Assembly: GCF_021290925.1 (NCBI RefSeq)
Contig: NZ_JAJSLX010000002.1
Span: 1,236,235 to 1,300,234, forward strand
Direction of reading: 5' to 3'
DNA: 64,000 bases
DNA from: Sessilibacter corallicola
Lineage (GTDB): Bacteria > Pseudomonadota > Gammaproteobacteria > Pseudomonadales > Cellvibrionaceae
Shown here piece by piece: positions 8,295 to 16,882 of this stretch (position 1 is its first letter; every line of letters begins with the position of its first letter). Below the pieces are notes generated by a model, which had not been told where the DNA came from, did no database searches, and saw only the letters and a program-made list of their open reading frames with translations. The position numbers and the translations under genes were made by a program.

Positions 8295-9678
8295 GGTGGA
8301 CGCTGAGGAAACATCCGGCGGCGCGCTCGAATCGTATTTTTCCGATTTGCTCGATCCAGCACTCACTGAATCGGAATTAGAAAAACGTTTGGCACAAGCT
8401 CGTCTGGATAAAAGCAATGCCCTTAGTAGCGGACACAAAGGCACAGATAATATTGTGTCTTTGTCGAGTCATGTGACTAACGCTCTTAAAAAAACTGAAA
8501 CGGCCAAAAAAACCGAAACCCTAAAAAAAACGGACGATTATAAAGAACCAGCTGCCCAAGCAGAGCCACACGATGTTGCACCTTCGAGTGAGAATAACGA
8601 TAAAACAAAAGCCGCTAATCAATCAGTAAATGTTCATATTTCAGTGCTAAAAAAGTGGTTGAACTTGGTTGAATTGCAGGCTTACAGCGTTGACTTTAAC
8701 CCTGAATATTCCATTGGTATAACGTTACCGAAACAACCGATTGTTTCTATCAAGACTTACGCTGTTAACAATAACTTTGATAGAAATGATCCTGATATAA
8801 ATGACCCTGTCGCAAATAATTCTGTTCGAAAATCTTCGAATATAAATTTTTCGGATAATGCAAATCCAGAAGATAAAAAAGACGAAATTGTTCAACCTAA
8901 ACTGCAAGAAAAACCAACCCTAGAGCGAACCGATAACAATGAATTAGACATCGCAATCGATTTAAAAAATCGAAATGAACAATTGCAAAAATTACTGAAT
9001 GACTCAGCACTAAAATCCGCGCTCATTCAAAGTACAGATGTCGATTTGCTACCAAAAGCCGCAACTGCAACAAAGCTAGAAACGGATATAAAAACGGATA
9101 CAAGTGTAAAAACCGAAGCGACGCTAAAACTAGAAACGAATGTAAAAACAGAACTCGAACAAGAGATTACACAGCATCAAGCCGTACCAACATTACATTG
9201 GTTAAAAGACGAAATCGATATATTGCTATTTCGCATTAATGATTTAGAGCTTGCTTTACCGTTGGTAACCTTGGGACGAGTTCAAATAATCGGTGATTCA
9301 TTGTCGGCACCGTTTGGGCAAATACACTGGGTTTTAGGCTTGTTGCCGAGTAAAAAAGGCATGATCCAAGTTGTTGATAGCGCCGAATTTTTATTGCCCG
9401 AGCAAAATACCCGTCATGCCTCAAAACCGTATTCCTATCTTATATCGTTTGATCAGTCGAAGTGGGCGTTGGCGGTGGACGAAATTGGCGAATCGATTCG
9501 ATTGGATAAAGAGCGTATTAAATGGCGCACCCGAGAATCGGCTACGCCGTGGTTTACCGGAACCCTGCGTGATCGCATGTGCACAATTTTAGATCCGGTA
9601 AAGTTACAGACAGAGCTTTCAAATTACGATAAAACCGATCAACGCCAGAGAAAAACGCAACTGCCGATCAACGGTTAA
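8287..9678 (+). CDS. CheW-domain protein, ParP-like partner of the ParA ATPase
   Basis: The last about 155 residues (from about 309, IDILLFRINDLELALPLV) form a CheW-like domain; the first about 300 are low-complexity, rich in Lys/Thr/Glu (repeated KTET/KTD patterns) and Asn/Asp. This matches ParP, which bridges the positioning ATPase and CheA arrays in Vibrio. The start is uncertain: TTG at 8287 overlaps the upstream stop, and GTG at 8296 is an alternative. At 463 residues the linker is long for the family. Assignment to ParP rests on domain order and position. Confidence 0.82.
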   Translation: MVKVDAEETSGGALESYFSDLLDPALTESELEKRLAQARLDKSNALSSGHKGTDNIVSLSSHVTNALKKTETAKKTETLKKTDDYKEPAAQAEPHDVAPSSENNDKTKAANQSVNVHISVLKKWLNLVELQAYSVDFNPEYSIGITLPKQPIVSIKTYAVNNNFDRNDPDINDPVANNSVRKSSNINFSDNANPEDKKDEIVQPKLQEKPTLERTDNNELDIAIDLKNRNEQLQKLLNDSALKSALIQSTDVDLLPKAATATKLETDIKTDTSVKTEATLKLETNVKTELEQEITQHQAVPTLHWLKDEIDILLFRINDLELALPLVTLGRVQIIGDSLSAPFGQIHWVLGLLPSKKGMIQVVDSAEFLLPEQNTRHASKPYSYLISFDQSKWALAVDEIGESIRLDKERIKWRTRESATPWFTGTLRDRMCTILDPVKLQTELSNYDKTDQRQRKTQLPING

Positions 9679-9710
9679 CAGAACTGTCCTAAATAAAAGC
9701 CTCCTAAGCA

Positions 9711-9782
9711 AAGGTTTTTATAAAAAGGTTTCTATAAAAATGTTTATATGAACAAGGTTCATATAAAGAAAGTTCCTAAAAA
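9711..9782 (+). repeat. Degenerate 14-15 bp tandem repeat
   Basis: Successive units aaggtttttataaa, aaggtttctataaa, aatgtttatatgaac, aaggttcatataaag and a partial fifth unit lie head to tail between the ParP-like gene and cheW. The units decay from left to right. No reading frame uses them. Confidence 0.6.
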
Positions 9783-9845
9783 TACACCGCTTGTAGCAAA
9801 GCGTTATTTCGACGCATTACAAACAGTAATTTTATTATAAGTATT

Positions 9846-9885
9846 AGGAGCCTCTGAGTAATCTTGAGGTTAATCAGAGACTCCT
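9846..9885. mobile_element. Solo terminal-inverted-repeat relic (family of 16189 and 41069)
   Basis: A 40-bp palindrome starts AGGAGCCTCTGA and ends TCAGAGACTCCT. Its two halves match the left and right ends of the larger elements at 16189-16510 and 41069-41344, joined with no interior. It is either an internal-deletion relic or a minimal form of the same miniature element. Confidence 0.65.
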
Positions 9886-10039
9886 CTAGTAAAAACGTCG
9901 TCGCACATGGTGTTATTTTAGAATCTAAACTATTCTTTTTTGAGAGAAATTGTTTCATACAAAAAGGTCTGATTGACACGTATTTTCTCCGGCGCGAGCG
10001 ATCAACAGCCCTTAGCCAAATAGTATCGGGAATACCAAT

Positions 10040-10528
10040 ATGGCAAGCAATACCAATATAAAATCGAAAGCTAATGAAGATCCAATTTTACAGTGGGTAA
10101 CATTTCAATTGGCGGGAGAAACCTACGGCGTCAATGTAATGCAGGTTCAAGAAGTTCTCAGGCATTCCGAAATCGCCCCGGTTCCCGGTGCCCCCGGATA
10201 TGTCATCGGTATTATCAATCTTCGCGGTAATGTTGTAACCGTTATTGATACACGCAACCGATTTAATTTAACACCGGGCGAAATCACCGATAACACGCGA
10301 ATCGTTATTATTGAAGCCGATCAACACGTGATTGGAATCTTAGTTGATAGCGTCGCAGAAGTGGTCTATCTCAGACAATCTGAAATTGAAACAGCCCCTA
10401 ATATTGGCAACGAAGAAAGCGCTAAGTTTATTCAGGGTGTTTGCCACAAAAACGATGAATTATTAATTCTGATTGAGTTAAATAAATTATTAACTGATCA
10501 GGAGTGGGCCGATTTAGACGATATATAA
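10040..10528 (+). CDS. cheW: Chemotaxis coupling protein CheW
   Basis: Small scaffold protein that couples chemoreceptors to CheA. The 162-residue protein is a single CheW domain: WVTFQLAGETYGVNVMQVQEVLR, PGYVIGIINLRGNVVTVID and a valine/isoleucine-rich second barrel (VIGILVDSVAEVV). Length and pattern are typical. It lies 10 bases before the DUF2802 gene, as in pseudomonads. Confidence 0.95.
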   Translation: MASNTNIKSKANEDPILQWVTFQLAGETYGVNVMQVQEVLRHSEIAPVPGAPGYVIGIINLRGNVVTVIDTRNRFNLTPGEITDNTRIVIIEADQHVIGILVDSVAEVVYLRQSEIETAPNIGNEESAKFIQGVCHKNDELLILIELNKLLTDQEWADLDDI

Positions 10529-10538
10529 TGGTGGTGTA

Positions 10539-10976
10539 ATGCAAGGGTTTGATTATCCGTTAGTGATAGCCGGTATTGTGGTAATCGCATTGGCCACCAG
10601 TTCAACCTGTGCGTATCTTTGGTTGCAACTCAAATCTCAAACACGACGCGTTAATCGCCTAGAGCATTTATTTAACAAAGAACTCACCGTCATGACTCAG
10701 TCCCAAGCGGCAATGGGAAAACGAATCATCGACGTTGAAAACATGAAGGCTGAGGTTAGTTCAAAACCGTCTCAATCAGAGTCATCAGTGATTGAAGATC
10801 AATCCGAGAGTGAATTTAACTTTCAAGAAAAACTCCATTCGGGTTCGTATAACTCGGCGCTTAATTTATTGAAAAAAGGCATGTCATCGGACGATGTTGC
10901 TAAGCGTTGTGGTTTATCTAAGGCAGAAGCCAGTTTAATGCAATTGGTGAATAACAAATCGCCAGTGGATCATTGA
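10539..10976 (+). CDS. DUF2802 membrane-anchored protein of the chemotaxis locus
   Basis: The 145-residue protein has one N-terminal transmembrane helix (about 5-28), a coiled-coil-like stretch (VNRLEHLFNKELTVM) and a C-terminal helix-turn-helix-like DUF2802 segment (ALNLLKKGMSSDDVAKRCGLSKAEASLMQ). This family regularly follows cheW in polar-flagellated gammaproteobacteria. Its function is unknown. The C-terminal segment looks like a DNA- or protein-binding HTH held at the membrane, which is only an inference. Confidence 0.85.
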   Translation: MQGFDYPLVIAGIVVIALATSSTCAYLWLQLKSQTRRVNRLEHLFNKELTVMTQSQAAMGKRIIDVENMKAEVSSKPSQSESSVIEDQSESEFNFQEKLHSGSYNSALNLLKKGMSSDDVAKRCGLSKAEASLMQLVNNKSPVDH

Positions 10977-11108
10977 ATTGTTCTAGATGGAAAAGAAAAA
11001 GAGGCCCCTAGCGGGTTAACCAAAATCGTTAACCGTTATTGCTAGAGTGCCAGAGGGAGATTAAGGAGAATATGTATTAGGGTCTATCGATTTTAAAACC
11101 TATCGATT

Positions 11109-12422
11109 TTAGAACTTGTAGGTATAGTCGATAAAGATACGATGATCGCGGTCGTCGCCTTTAACGCCATCGACATTACCGGTTTTCTTGCCTCGGTAAT
11201 CGTGAATACGCCACTGGAACGCTAAACCTTTCGCCCAATTGGGTTTGTATTTAATAAATAATTCGCGATAGTTTTCTTCACCTTCACCCAATGAAGCGTC
11301 TTCACTGTTTTCAATGTCGGTACCCTTGGAATAATTAAACGCAGTGGTTAAACCGGGAACGAATTTTTTCCAATTGTATTCAACACCCGCCATGTAGGCT
11401 TTTTCGTTGGTGTTGGCAAAGTCTGGGAAGACAATAGAACGGGTAGGGAACGGGTTTGATCCGTGGTCACCGGAGTAGTTGTCTTCAATCCAAGAGTCTT
11501 CGAATTGGCTGTAGGCTGTGGTTAATTTCCAGTTGTTGATTTGCCAAATACCTTGAATAAACGCACCTAAACCGTCGTTGCTGCTGCGCTCACCCACTTC
11601 GCGAACGTCTTCGTCATCCAATTCGCCTGCTTCGGCGCCGACCACAAATAAACTGCCTGAGTCTTTTGAGGTAAACACACCACCGCGTGTGGTGAAACGC
11701 TGGTTTTCTGCCAATTGCCAGTAGTAGCTGGCGCGCAAGCCAGTTTTTTGTAAGTAGTTGGCTGAATCGAGCACTTCAAAATCAATGGCGAGCTTATTTT
11801 TCTTGTAGCTAATACCGTTAATCCAAATGTGATCGATTTTACTGCCGGCAATATCGGTTGAGAAACTGATAAAGTCTTCGTCAAAACGGCGAGACCATTT
11901 GTTGTACCACTGGCTGTAGAGTTTTACGTCGCCAATTTTGTATTCTGCACTGATACCTTGAAAGGTGTCGGGGATGGAACGCTGTCCACTGCTGCTTTTC
12001 AATAATGAGCGATTGGTTTGTCGGCCAATTTTTGCTTTAAAACCGTCAAACGGTGTTAACTCGACATAGGCTTCGCCGAATTTTGTAAATCTGTCCTCTT
12101 GTTCACCTTGTGGGTTAAGAGGTAATAAATCGTTGGCTTCTCTACCGCTAGAGAAGAGTTCTTCAACATGATAAAGCGAAGTAACGAATTTTACGCGTTG
12201 TGCAATAGTGCCTGTTTCGTATTTTAAGCGAAATCCTGCGGCTGCTATATCGCGATCATTTTGAGGGGCGTCCTCAAATTCTCGAGTCAATGCGGCAAAG
12301 CGAGTTTGTAAACTCAATTTGGCATCGTCAACAAACGCATTTTGTAAGGCTTCTGAATGTGCAAATGGTGCAAATGCAGATGCTAATCCCATGATGGCTA
12401 AATTTTTATGAATAGTCTTCAT
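11109..12422 (-). CDS. OprD-family outer-membrane porin
   Basis: Substrate-selective porin. The 437-residue precursor begins with a signal peptide (MKTIHKNLAIMGLASAFAPFAHSEA). It shows alternating amphipathic beta strands, OprD-type features (FDGFKAKIGRQTNRSLLKSSS, RSIPDTFQGISAEY) and ends in the aromatic-terminated strand DHRIFIDYTYKF. It is divergent from dctB, and the family often takes up small organic acids or basic amino acids, so dicarboxylate entry is a reasonable inference. GGGTAATGATCA precedes the ATG. A sigma-54-like site lies about 100 bases upstream. Confidence 0.88.
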   Translation of the reverse strand: MKTIHKNLAIMGLASAFAPFAHSEALQNAFVDDAKLSLQTRFAALTREFEDAPQNDRDIAAAGFRLKYETGTIAQRVKFVTSLYHVEELFSSGREANDLLPLNPQGEQEDRFTKFGEAYVELTPFDGFKAKIGRQTNRSLLKSSSGQRSIPDTFQGISAEYKIGDVKLYSQWYNKWSRRFDEDFISFSTDIAGSKIDHIWINGISYKKNKLAIDFEVLDSANYLQKTGLRASYYWQLAENQRFTTRGGVFTSKDSGSLFVVGAEAGELDDEDVREVGERSSNDGLGAFIQGIWQINNWKLTTAYSQFEDSWIEDNYSGDHGSNPFPTRSIVFPDFANTNEKAYMAGVEYNWKKFVPGLTTAFNYSKGTDIENSEDASLGEGEENYRELFIKYKPNWAKGLAFQWRIHDYRGKKTGNVDGVKGDDRDHRIFIDYTYKF

Positions 12423-12522
12423 TGATCATTACCCGATATTTTAATTATGTTTTTGTTTCTACGTTGTTGAACGAGTTAACTTCGTCAGTGGAGGAGAAAT
12501 CCAACGCAGGGCGAGATCTATA

Positions 12523-12541
12523 GAGCGAGAAGTGTACCAAT
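12523..12541 (-). promoter_or_regulatory. Candidate sigma-54 promoter for the OprD-type porin
   Basis: Read on the minus strand the sequence is TTGGTACACTTCTCGCT: GG and GC separated by exactly 10 bases as required for sigma-54, with the TTGG and GCT core but a few off-consensus bases. It sits about 100 bases upstream of the porin start. Weaker than the site before the DASS transporter, but consistent with shared control by DctD. Confidence 0.4.
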
Positions 12542-12599
12542 CGGAAATTATCCTTAAATCGAGTCATATAGGGCGGTTTGGGGTTGAGTCTTCCCAGGC

Positions 12600-12617
12600 T
12601 TTGGGCGGATTGTTGCT
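12600..12617 (+). promoter_or_regulatory. Candidate sigma-54 promoter toward dctB
   Basis: TTGGGCGGATTGTTGCT has GG at 12603-12604 and GC at 12615-12616, 10 bases apart, with a good TTGCT -12 box but TTGGGC rather than TTGGCA at -24. It faces dctB, whose GTG start is at 12767. It may be fortuitous. Confidence 0.33.
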
Positions 12618-12766
12618 GGTTTCTAAAATTAATGGGTGGATGTGGTTACATTTTTGTGGGCAGCGCTATTTTTTATAAAGGTAAGTTAGATTAGTTATTC
12701 ATCAACTGCACGGATCAAAGGTATAATAGAGAAAATAATCACAATAAATGGAATGTAACTGGCGTC

Positions 12767-14554
12767 GTGTTTGAGCTTGTAAATAGAAAACAATTTAAAA
12801 AACTGGCATTGGTGTTTTATCTGACGGGTTTGGTTGGATTCATCGTGGTCGGCTATTTATACGGTGAGCAAAAACTGAATCAACGTTTGGAAGTTGAGCG
12901 TCATCTTATTGAAGAAACCCTCGGCACAACCTTAGAGTATTATTTATTTGTGCCCAGTTTATTGAGTGATTCCGAAGAAATCCTCAATGTTTATCGTAAT
13001 CCGTCTTCAAAAACTCCTGAAGAAATTAATAAACTACTACTAAAGACTAATACCGAATTGGGCAGCGATGTCATTTACTTGCTCGATACCAACGGTGTCA
13101 CCATCGCTTCGAGTAATTATTTGCAAAGCGACAGTTTTGTCGGCGGCGATTATTCGTTTCGTCCGTATTTTAAAGATGCGATTGCCGGAAATACCGGCCA
13201 GTATTTGGCGCTGGGTGCTCAGTCTGGAAAACGCGGTTACTTTTTTTCGGCGCCGGTTCAGCACAACGGTGAAATTCTGGGTGTGGTTACGGTAAAAGTA
13301 TTGCTCAATCAAATCGAAGAAATTTGGCAAGATTCGGGCATTGAATTTTTGGTCTACGATGCCGACGGCATTGTCTTTTTTAGCTCTCGTTCTGACTGGT
13401 TGTATAAATCCATTGTCAGCCACAGTGTTGATGAATTAAATCGATTGGTAGCAACGCGTCGCTACGGCAGTGAAAAAGTGCAGGTGGTTGCCAACAGTCC
13501 CTCCATTACCTTTAACGAGTTCGATGAAATTCGTCTGTCGAGCACGCAAACCCATAACACCGTTTGGCGATTAAGCTACAAGTATTTAGACAATTGGGGG
13601 CTTAATATTGCCACGCTGGTGCCTGCCAGTAAGCGCTATTACACGGTTTTCCTTTCGGTGTTAGGTTATACGCTGTTAAGTTTGTTGCTTTATATTTTTT
13701 GGTTGTATCAGGAGAAAAAGCTCCAACTGCGCCATCATTTAGAAGACATGAATCGGCAGTTGGAATTAAAAGTTAACGAACTCACCGGCGATTTACAGCT
13801 TAGAAATCAACAACTGCAACAGTCTGCGTTGGAGCAAAAATACGCCCATCAAGCTCTGCAACAAGCGCAAGAAGAATTGATTCAAACCGCCAAAATGGCC
13901 ATGCTGGGCGAATTCTCAGCCAGTCTCCATCACGAACTTACGCAACCGCTACAAGCCATAAAAAGCTACGCCAACAACAGTGTTCGCATGTTGGAACTCA
14001 GTAAAACCGAAAGCTTAAAAAATACCCTGGCAGAAATTAATTCTGTGGTTGATTCCATGGTAAAAATCGTTCAGCAATTTCGTATTTTTGCCCGTCGCAG
14101 TCAACCCGAAAAACGCCCGTGTCAGTTGCAAGAAATTATTTCTGGAGTAATGAGCATTGTCTCCCCAGAGCTGGAATCAAAGAGTATTCGCTGTGTTAAT
14201 CGCTGTAATGATCGAACGGTTTTTTGCGAACCCGTATTAGTGGAACAGGTGATTGTTAATTTAATCAGCAATGCGGTTCACGCGCTGGAAAATACTGATC
14301 AACCCAAGGTGGTCATCGACAGCGAAGAACACGAAGGTTATATAGCATTAATCGTTTGTGATAACGGCCCTGGTGTCGATGAAGATACCTTGCCGAATTT
14401 GTTCGAGCCATTCTTTACCACGCGAAAAACCGGTTTAGGATTAGGTTTGGCAATTGCCAAACGAATTGTCGAAAGTCAAGGTGGCAGTATTTCTGCGACC
14501 AAGGGCGTGCGTGGTGGCATGAAGTTTTCAGTTTCTTTGCCACTTCACGAGTGA
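12767..14554 (+). CDS. dctB: C4-dicarboxylate sensor histidine kinase DctB
   Basis: Membrane sensor that phosphorylates DctD when dicarboxylates are available. Transmembrane helices at about 10-30 and 290-310 flank a periplasmic double-Cache sensor (SDVIYLLDTNGVTIASSN, SFRPYFKDAIAG, GYFFSAPVQ). A coiled coil (about 325-370) leads to the HisKA box GEFSASLHHELTQPL and an HATPase domain with NLISNAVHALE, CDNGPGV, LFEPFFTTRKTGLGLGL. GTG at 12767 is the chosen start. dctD begins 64 bases downstream. The family architecture is complete at 595 residues. Confidence 0.93.
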   Translation: MFELVNRKQFKKLALVFYLTGLVGFIVVGYLYGEQKLNQRLEVERHLIEETLGTTLEYYLFVPSLLSDSEEILNVYRNPSSKTPEEINKLLLKTNTELGSDVIYLLDTNGVTIASSNYLQSDSFVGGDYSFRPYFKDAIAGNTGQYLALGAQSGKRGYFFSAPVQHNGEILGVVTVKVLLNQIEEIWQDSGIEFLVYDADGIVFFSSRSDWLYKSIVSHSVDELNRLVATRRYGSEKVQVVANSPSITFNEFDEIRLSSTQTHNTVWRLSYKYLDNWGLNIATLVPASKRYYTVFLSVLGYTLLSLLLYIFWLYQEKKLQLRHHLEDMNRQLELKVNELTGDLQLRNQQLQQSALEQKYAHQALQQAQEELIQTAKMAMLGEFSASLHHELTQPLQAIKSYANNSVRMLELSKTESLKNTLAEINSVVDSMVKIVQQFRIFARRSQPEKRPCQLQEIISGVMSIVSPELESKSIRCVNRCNDRTVFCEPVLVEQVIVNLISNAVHALENTDQPKVVIDSEEHEGYIALIVCDNGPGVDEDTLPNLFEPFFTTRKTGLGLGLAIAKRIVESQGGSISATKGVRGGMKFSVSLPLHE

Positions 14555-14618
14555 ATTTTCGACATTGTCGATAATTTATCCCATAATTTGAGTAAATTCA
14601 GGTGTGTAAAAACAGTTA

Positions 14619-15974
14619 ATGAATGACATATCTAAAAAAGTTCTGTTGGTCGATGATGAACCCAACGTCTTGAACGCCTTGTCGCAAACACTTGAGTTGG
14701 AAGACTACGACGTCGCCACCGCAAGCAATGGTAAATTGGCCCTCGATCAGTTGGAGCCAGGTTTTGATGGTGTGGTGATTACCGACATTAATATGCCGGT
14801 TATGGACGGTTTGCAGCTGCTGGCGGAAATAGGCAAGGTTGATAGCAATATTCCGGTGATTGTGCTCACCGGCCAAGGCAACGTTGCCATAGCCGTAGAA
14901 GCCATGCATTTAGGCGCTTACGATTTTCTGGAGAAGCCGTTTTCAACGGATTCGATGATCAGCACGCTAAATCGAGCCTTAGAGAAACGTCATTTAACGC
15001 TGGAAAACCTCAAGCTTAAGCGCGAACTCGAAACCCAGCCGAGCGCCGGTATCCGTATTGTTGGCAATACGCCGTCAATGAAGCGCCTGCGTGGTTTGTT
15101 GTACGACATCAAAGATTTACCGGCTGACGTTTTGATTGAAGGTGAGACCGGCTGTGGTAAAGAATTGATCTCGCGCTATTTACATTTCCACAGCATTCGC
15201 CACGAAAAACCGTTTGTGGCGATTAATTGCGGCGCGCTGCCAGAATCGATTATTGAAAGCGAGTTGTTCGGCCATGAGGCCGGTGCCTTCACCGACGCCA
15301 AAGGTAAACGCATTGGTAAGTTTCAGCACGCCGACGGCGGCACGGTTTTACTCGATGAAATCGAGAGTATGCCGCTCACCCTGCAAATAAAATTGCTGCG
15401 CGTATTAGAGGAACGAGCGATCCAACCTTTGGGTAGTAATAAACTCATTCCGGTGGATGTACGGGTCATTGCCGCTACAAAAACAGATTTAAAAGAGCTG
15501 AGCGACCAAGGCGAATTCCGCGCCGACTTGTATTATCGGTTGAATGTTCTGCAAGTAAAAATTCCGCCATTGCGCGATAGAATCGAAGACGTAAGTTTAT
15601 TATTTGAGCATTTCACACAAGTCGCCGCCAACAATTACAAAATTGAAGTGCCGATTCTTTCGTTGGAAAAACGTCAGTGGTTATTGCGCCACGATTGGCC
15701 CGGTGGCGTGAGAGAATTAAGAAACCTCGCCAATTGTTTTGTTTTGTTGGGTGAGGATCGCGCGTTTGATGAATCCAGTCCAGAACGACCCCGAGCACCG
15801 TTAACCTTGTCGGAGCAGGTGAGCCGTTTTGAGGAAAGTATTATTCGCGATGAATTGACGCGTTGTGAAGGTAAACTAAAAATTGTGCAAGATAATTTAG
15901 GGGTTGCCCGCAAAACGCTGTATGAAAAAATGCGTAAATACAATCTTGATAAAAGCCAGTTTAAAGACAGTTAA
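14619..15974 (+). CDS. dctD: Sigma-54-dependent response regulator DctD
   Basis: NtrC-type activator. The receiver (VLLVDDEPNVL, phospho-Asp in ITDINMPVMDG, Lys in EKPF) is followed by an AAA+ domain with Walker A GETGCGKE and Walker B VLLDEIES, then a Fis-type helix-turn-helix at the C-terminus (KLKIVQDNLGVARKTLYEKM). The loop that contacts sigma-54 reads GAFTDA instead of the usual GAFTGA; the Asp variant should be checked, though the F and T that matter most are present. It should drive the sigma-54 promoter at 16704 before the DASS transporter. A strong terminator follows. Confidence 0.93.
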   Translation: MNDISKKVLLVDDEPNVLNALSQTLELEDYDVATASNGKLALDQLEPGFDGVVITDINMPVMDGLQLLAEIGKVDSNIPVIVLTGQGNVAIAVEAMHLGAYDFLEKPFSTDSMISTLNRALEKRHLTLENLKLKRELETQPSAGIRIVGNTPSMKRLRGLLYDIKDLPADVLIEGETGCGKELISRYLHFHSIRHEKPFVAINCGALPESIIESELFGHEAGAFTDAKGKRIGKFQHADGGTVLLDEIESMPLTLQIKLLRVLEERAIQPLGSNKLIPVDVRVIAATKTDLKELSDQGEFRADLYYRLNVLQVKIPPLRDRIEDVSLLFEHFTQVAANNYKIEVPILSLEKRQWLLRHDWPGGVRELRNLANCFVLLGEDRAFDESSPERPRAPLTLSEQVSRFEESIIRDELTRCEGKLKIVQDNLGVARKTLYEKMRKYNLDKSQFKDS

Positions 15975-15997
15975 TTAATCTCTGTTAAAAGGTTATT

Positions 15998-16033
15998 AAA
16001 AAACCAGAGCTTGTAATCAAGCTTTGGTTTTTT
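15998..16033 (+). terminator. Terminator after dctD
   Basis: The hairpin has arms AAAAAACCAGAGCTTG and CAAGCTTTGGTTTTTT around a TAAT loop, with one mismatch. The A/T flanks make it usable in both directions. Confidence 0.85.
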
Positions 16034-16188
16034 CGAAAACTTCCCATTTATCGTCAACAAAATTCCCATTTCCCCCCAAATTTTTCAGCACATTGTGTTT
16101 AACCATTAATTTTTGCGTAATTAACAACTTCTCATTCGCTGTTAATGGATTTCGACTTCTTATAGATTTCTTTATTATTTGTCTAGTT

Positions 16189-16510
16189 AAGGAGCCTCTG
16201 ATTAACCTCAAGATCACTCAGGCCAAGGAGTTTTTTTCTGATTAAGGTGTGCTTTTGAAGGTCTAATGGGTTAAATCGAAAAAGCACAACGCAGAGCAGG
16301 AAAAAACTGGCAGGCCCCGTAGGGGTGAGCTTGCGAACTCCGTGAATGCTTGGAGCGGCTGGTCCTGATCTCAAGCGCACATTTGCAGCGTTGTCGTTTT
16401 TATTAAGGCCCCACTATCTGTTATAGAAAGGGCCATTAATTGCAAACGGCGCCTTGCAGCTGCACGCTTGAGATCACGCTGAGTAATTTGAGGTTATTCA
16501 GAGGCTCTTT
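16189..16510. mobile_element. Miniature inverted-repeat element, copy A
   Basis: About 322 bp with ends AAGGAGCCTCTGATTAACCT and ...GAGGTTATTCAGAGGCTCTT, imperfect terminal inverted repeats that extend inward through GATCACTCAG / CTGAGTAAT. The interior is itself foldable: GTGCTTTT pairs with AAAAAGCAC, and CTCAAGCG with CGCTTGAG. It matches copy B at 41069 nearly base for base, apart from an extra roughly 46 bp in the middle. No transposase is encoded. Confidence 0.75.
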
Positions 16511-16703
16511 TAGTATTCAATTGGACCTTCGTCTATGGCGCGGGCAGTAATTATTTCTAACAACAATCGCCAGGAATTCGATGGGTGAATTTGGCGTGGG
16601 TTATGGGTGGCAATCCCCCCTCAAATAAACTATCTTGAATTTTTGTTTTTATTCGATATGAAAAAATTACTATAAAAAACAATTAGTTATAATATTTATT
16701 TAG

Positions 16704-16720
16704 GTTGGCATTTGTCTTGC
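16704..16720 (+). promoter_or_regulatory. Sigma-54 promoter of the dicarboxylate transporter
   Basis: GTTGGCATTTGTCTTGC: GG and GC are exactly 10 bases apart, with TTGGCA at -24 and TTGC at -12, close to consensus TTGGCAC-N5-TTGCW. Transcription would start near 16732, about 150 bases before the ATG. Its position downstream of dctBD, the sigma-54 activator pair for dicarboxylates, supports it strongly. Confidence 0.85.
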
Positions 16721-16882
16721 CATTTAATAATAGCGATTAAATAACACTGCATTAATTGTTGTTATTTCAGTCGTTAATTATCTTCGATGTAACAACCGTA
16801 TTAGAAATGGTTGTTTCGAAAAATAAAATTTTTCGTACATTAGAAATAACACAAGTACGCATATAACAAAGAGAGTCAGCGT

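Larger units (their letters stand above)
9679..10039. other. 361-base gap with A/T-rich tandem repeats and a solo inverted-repeat element
   Basis: No convincing gene. 9711-9782 carries about five degenerate 14-15 bp units of the type AAGGTTTTTATAAA. 9846-9885 is a 40-bp palindromic relic of the mobile element found at 16189 and 41069. The rest shows no recognised signal. cheW may be read through from parP or from a promoter here. Confidence 0.6.
16034..16882. other. Long intergenic region holding a miniature element and a sigma-54 promoter
   Basis: No gene is supported between the dctD terminator and the transporter. It contains the inverted-repeat element at 16189-16510, the sigma-54 promoter at 16704-16720 and, in the 5' leader, two small hairpins: ACAACC...GGTTGT at about 16793-16815 and CGAAAAA...TTTTTCG at about 16817-16834. 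DctD-binding enhancer sites would be expected between about 16510 and 16650, but I could not define any. Confidence 0.6.

Noticed and set aside
10990-11050. Possible terminator between DUF2802 and the porin
   Set aside because: GGTTAAC/GTTAACC arms pair over only seven bases, with no T run on either side.
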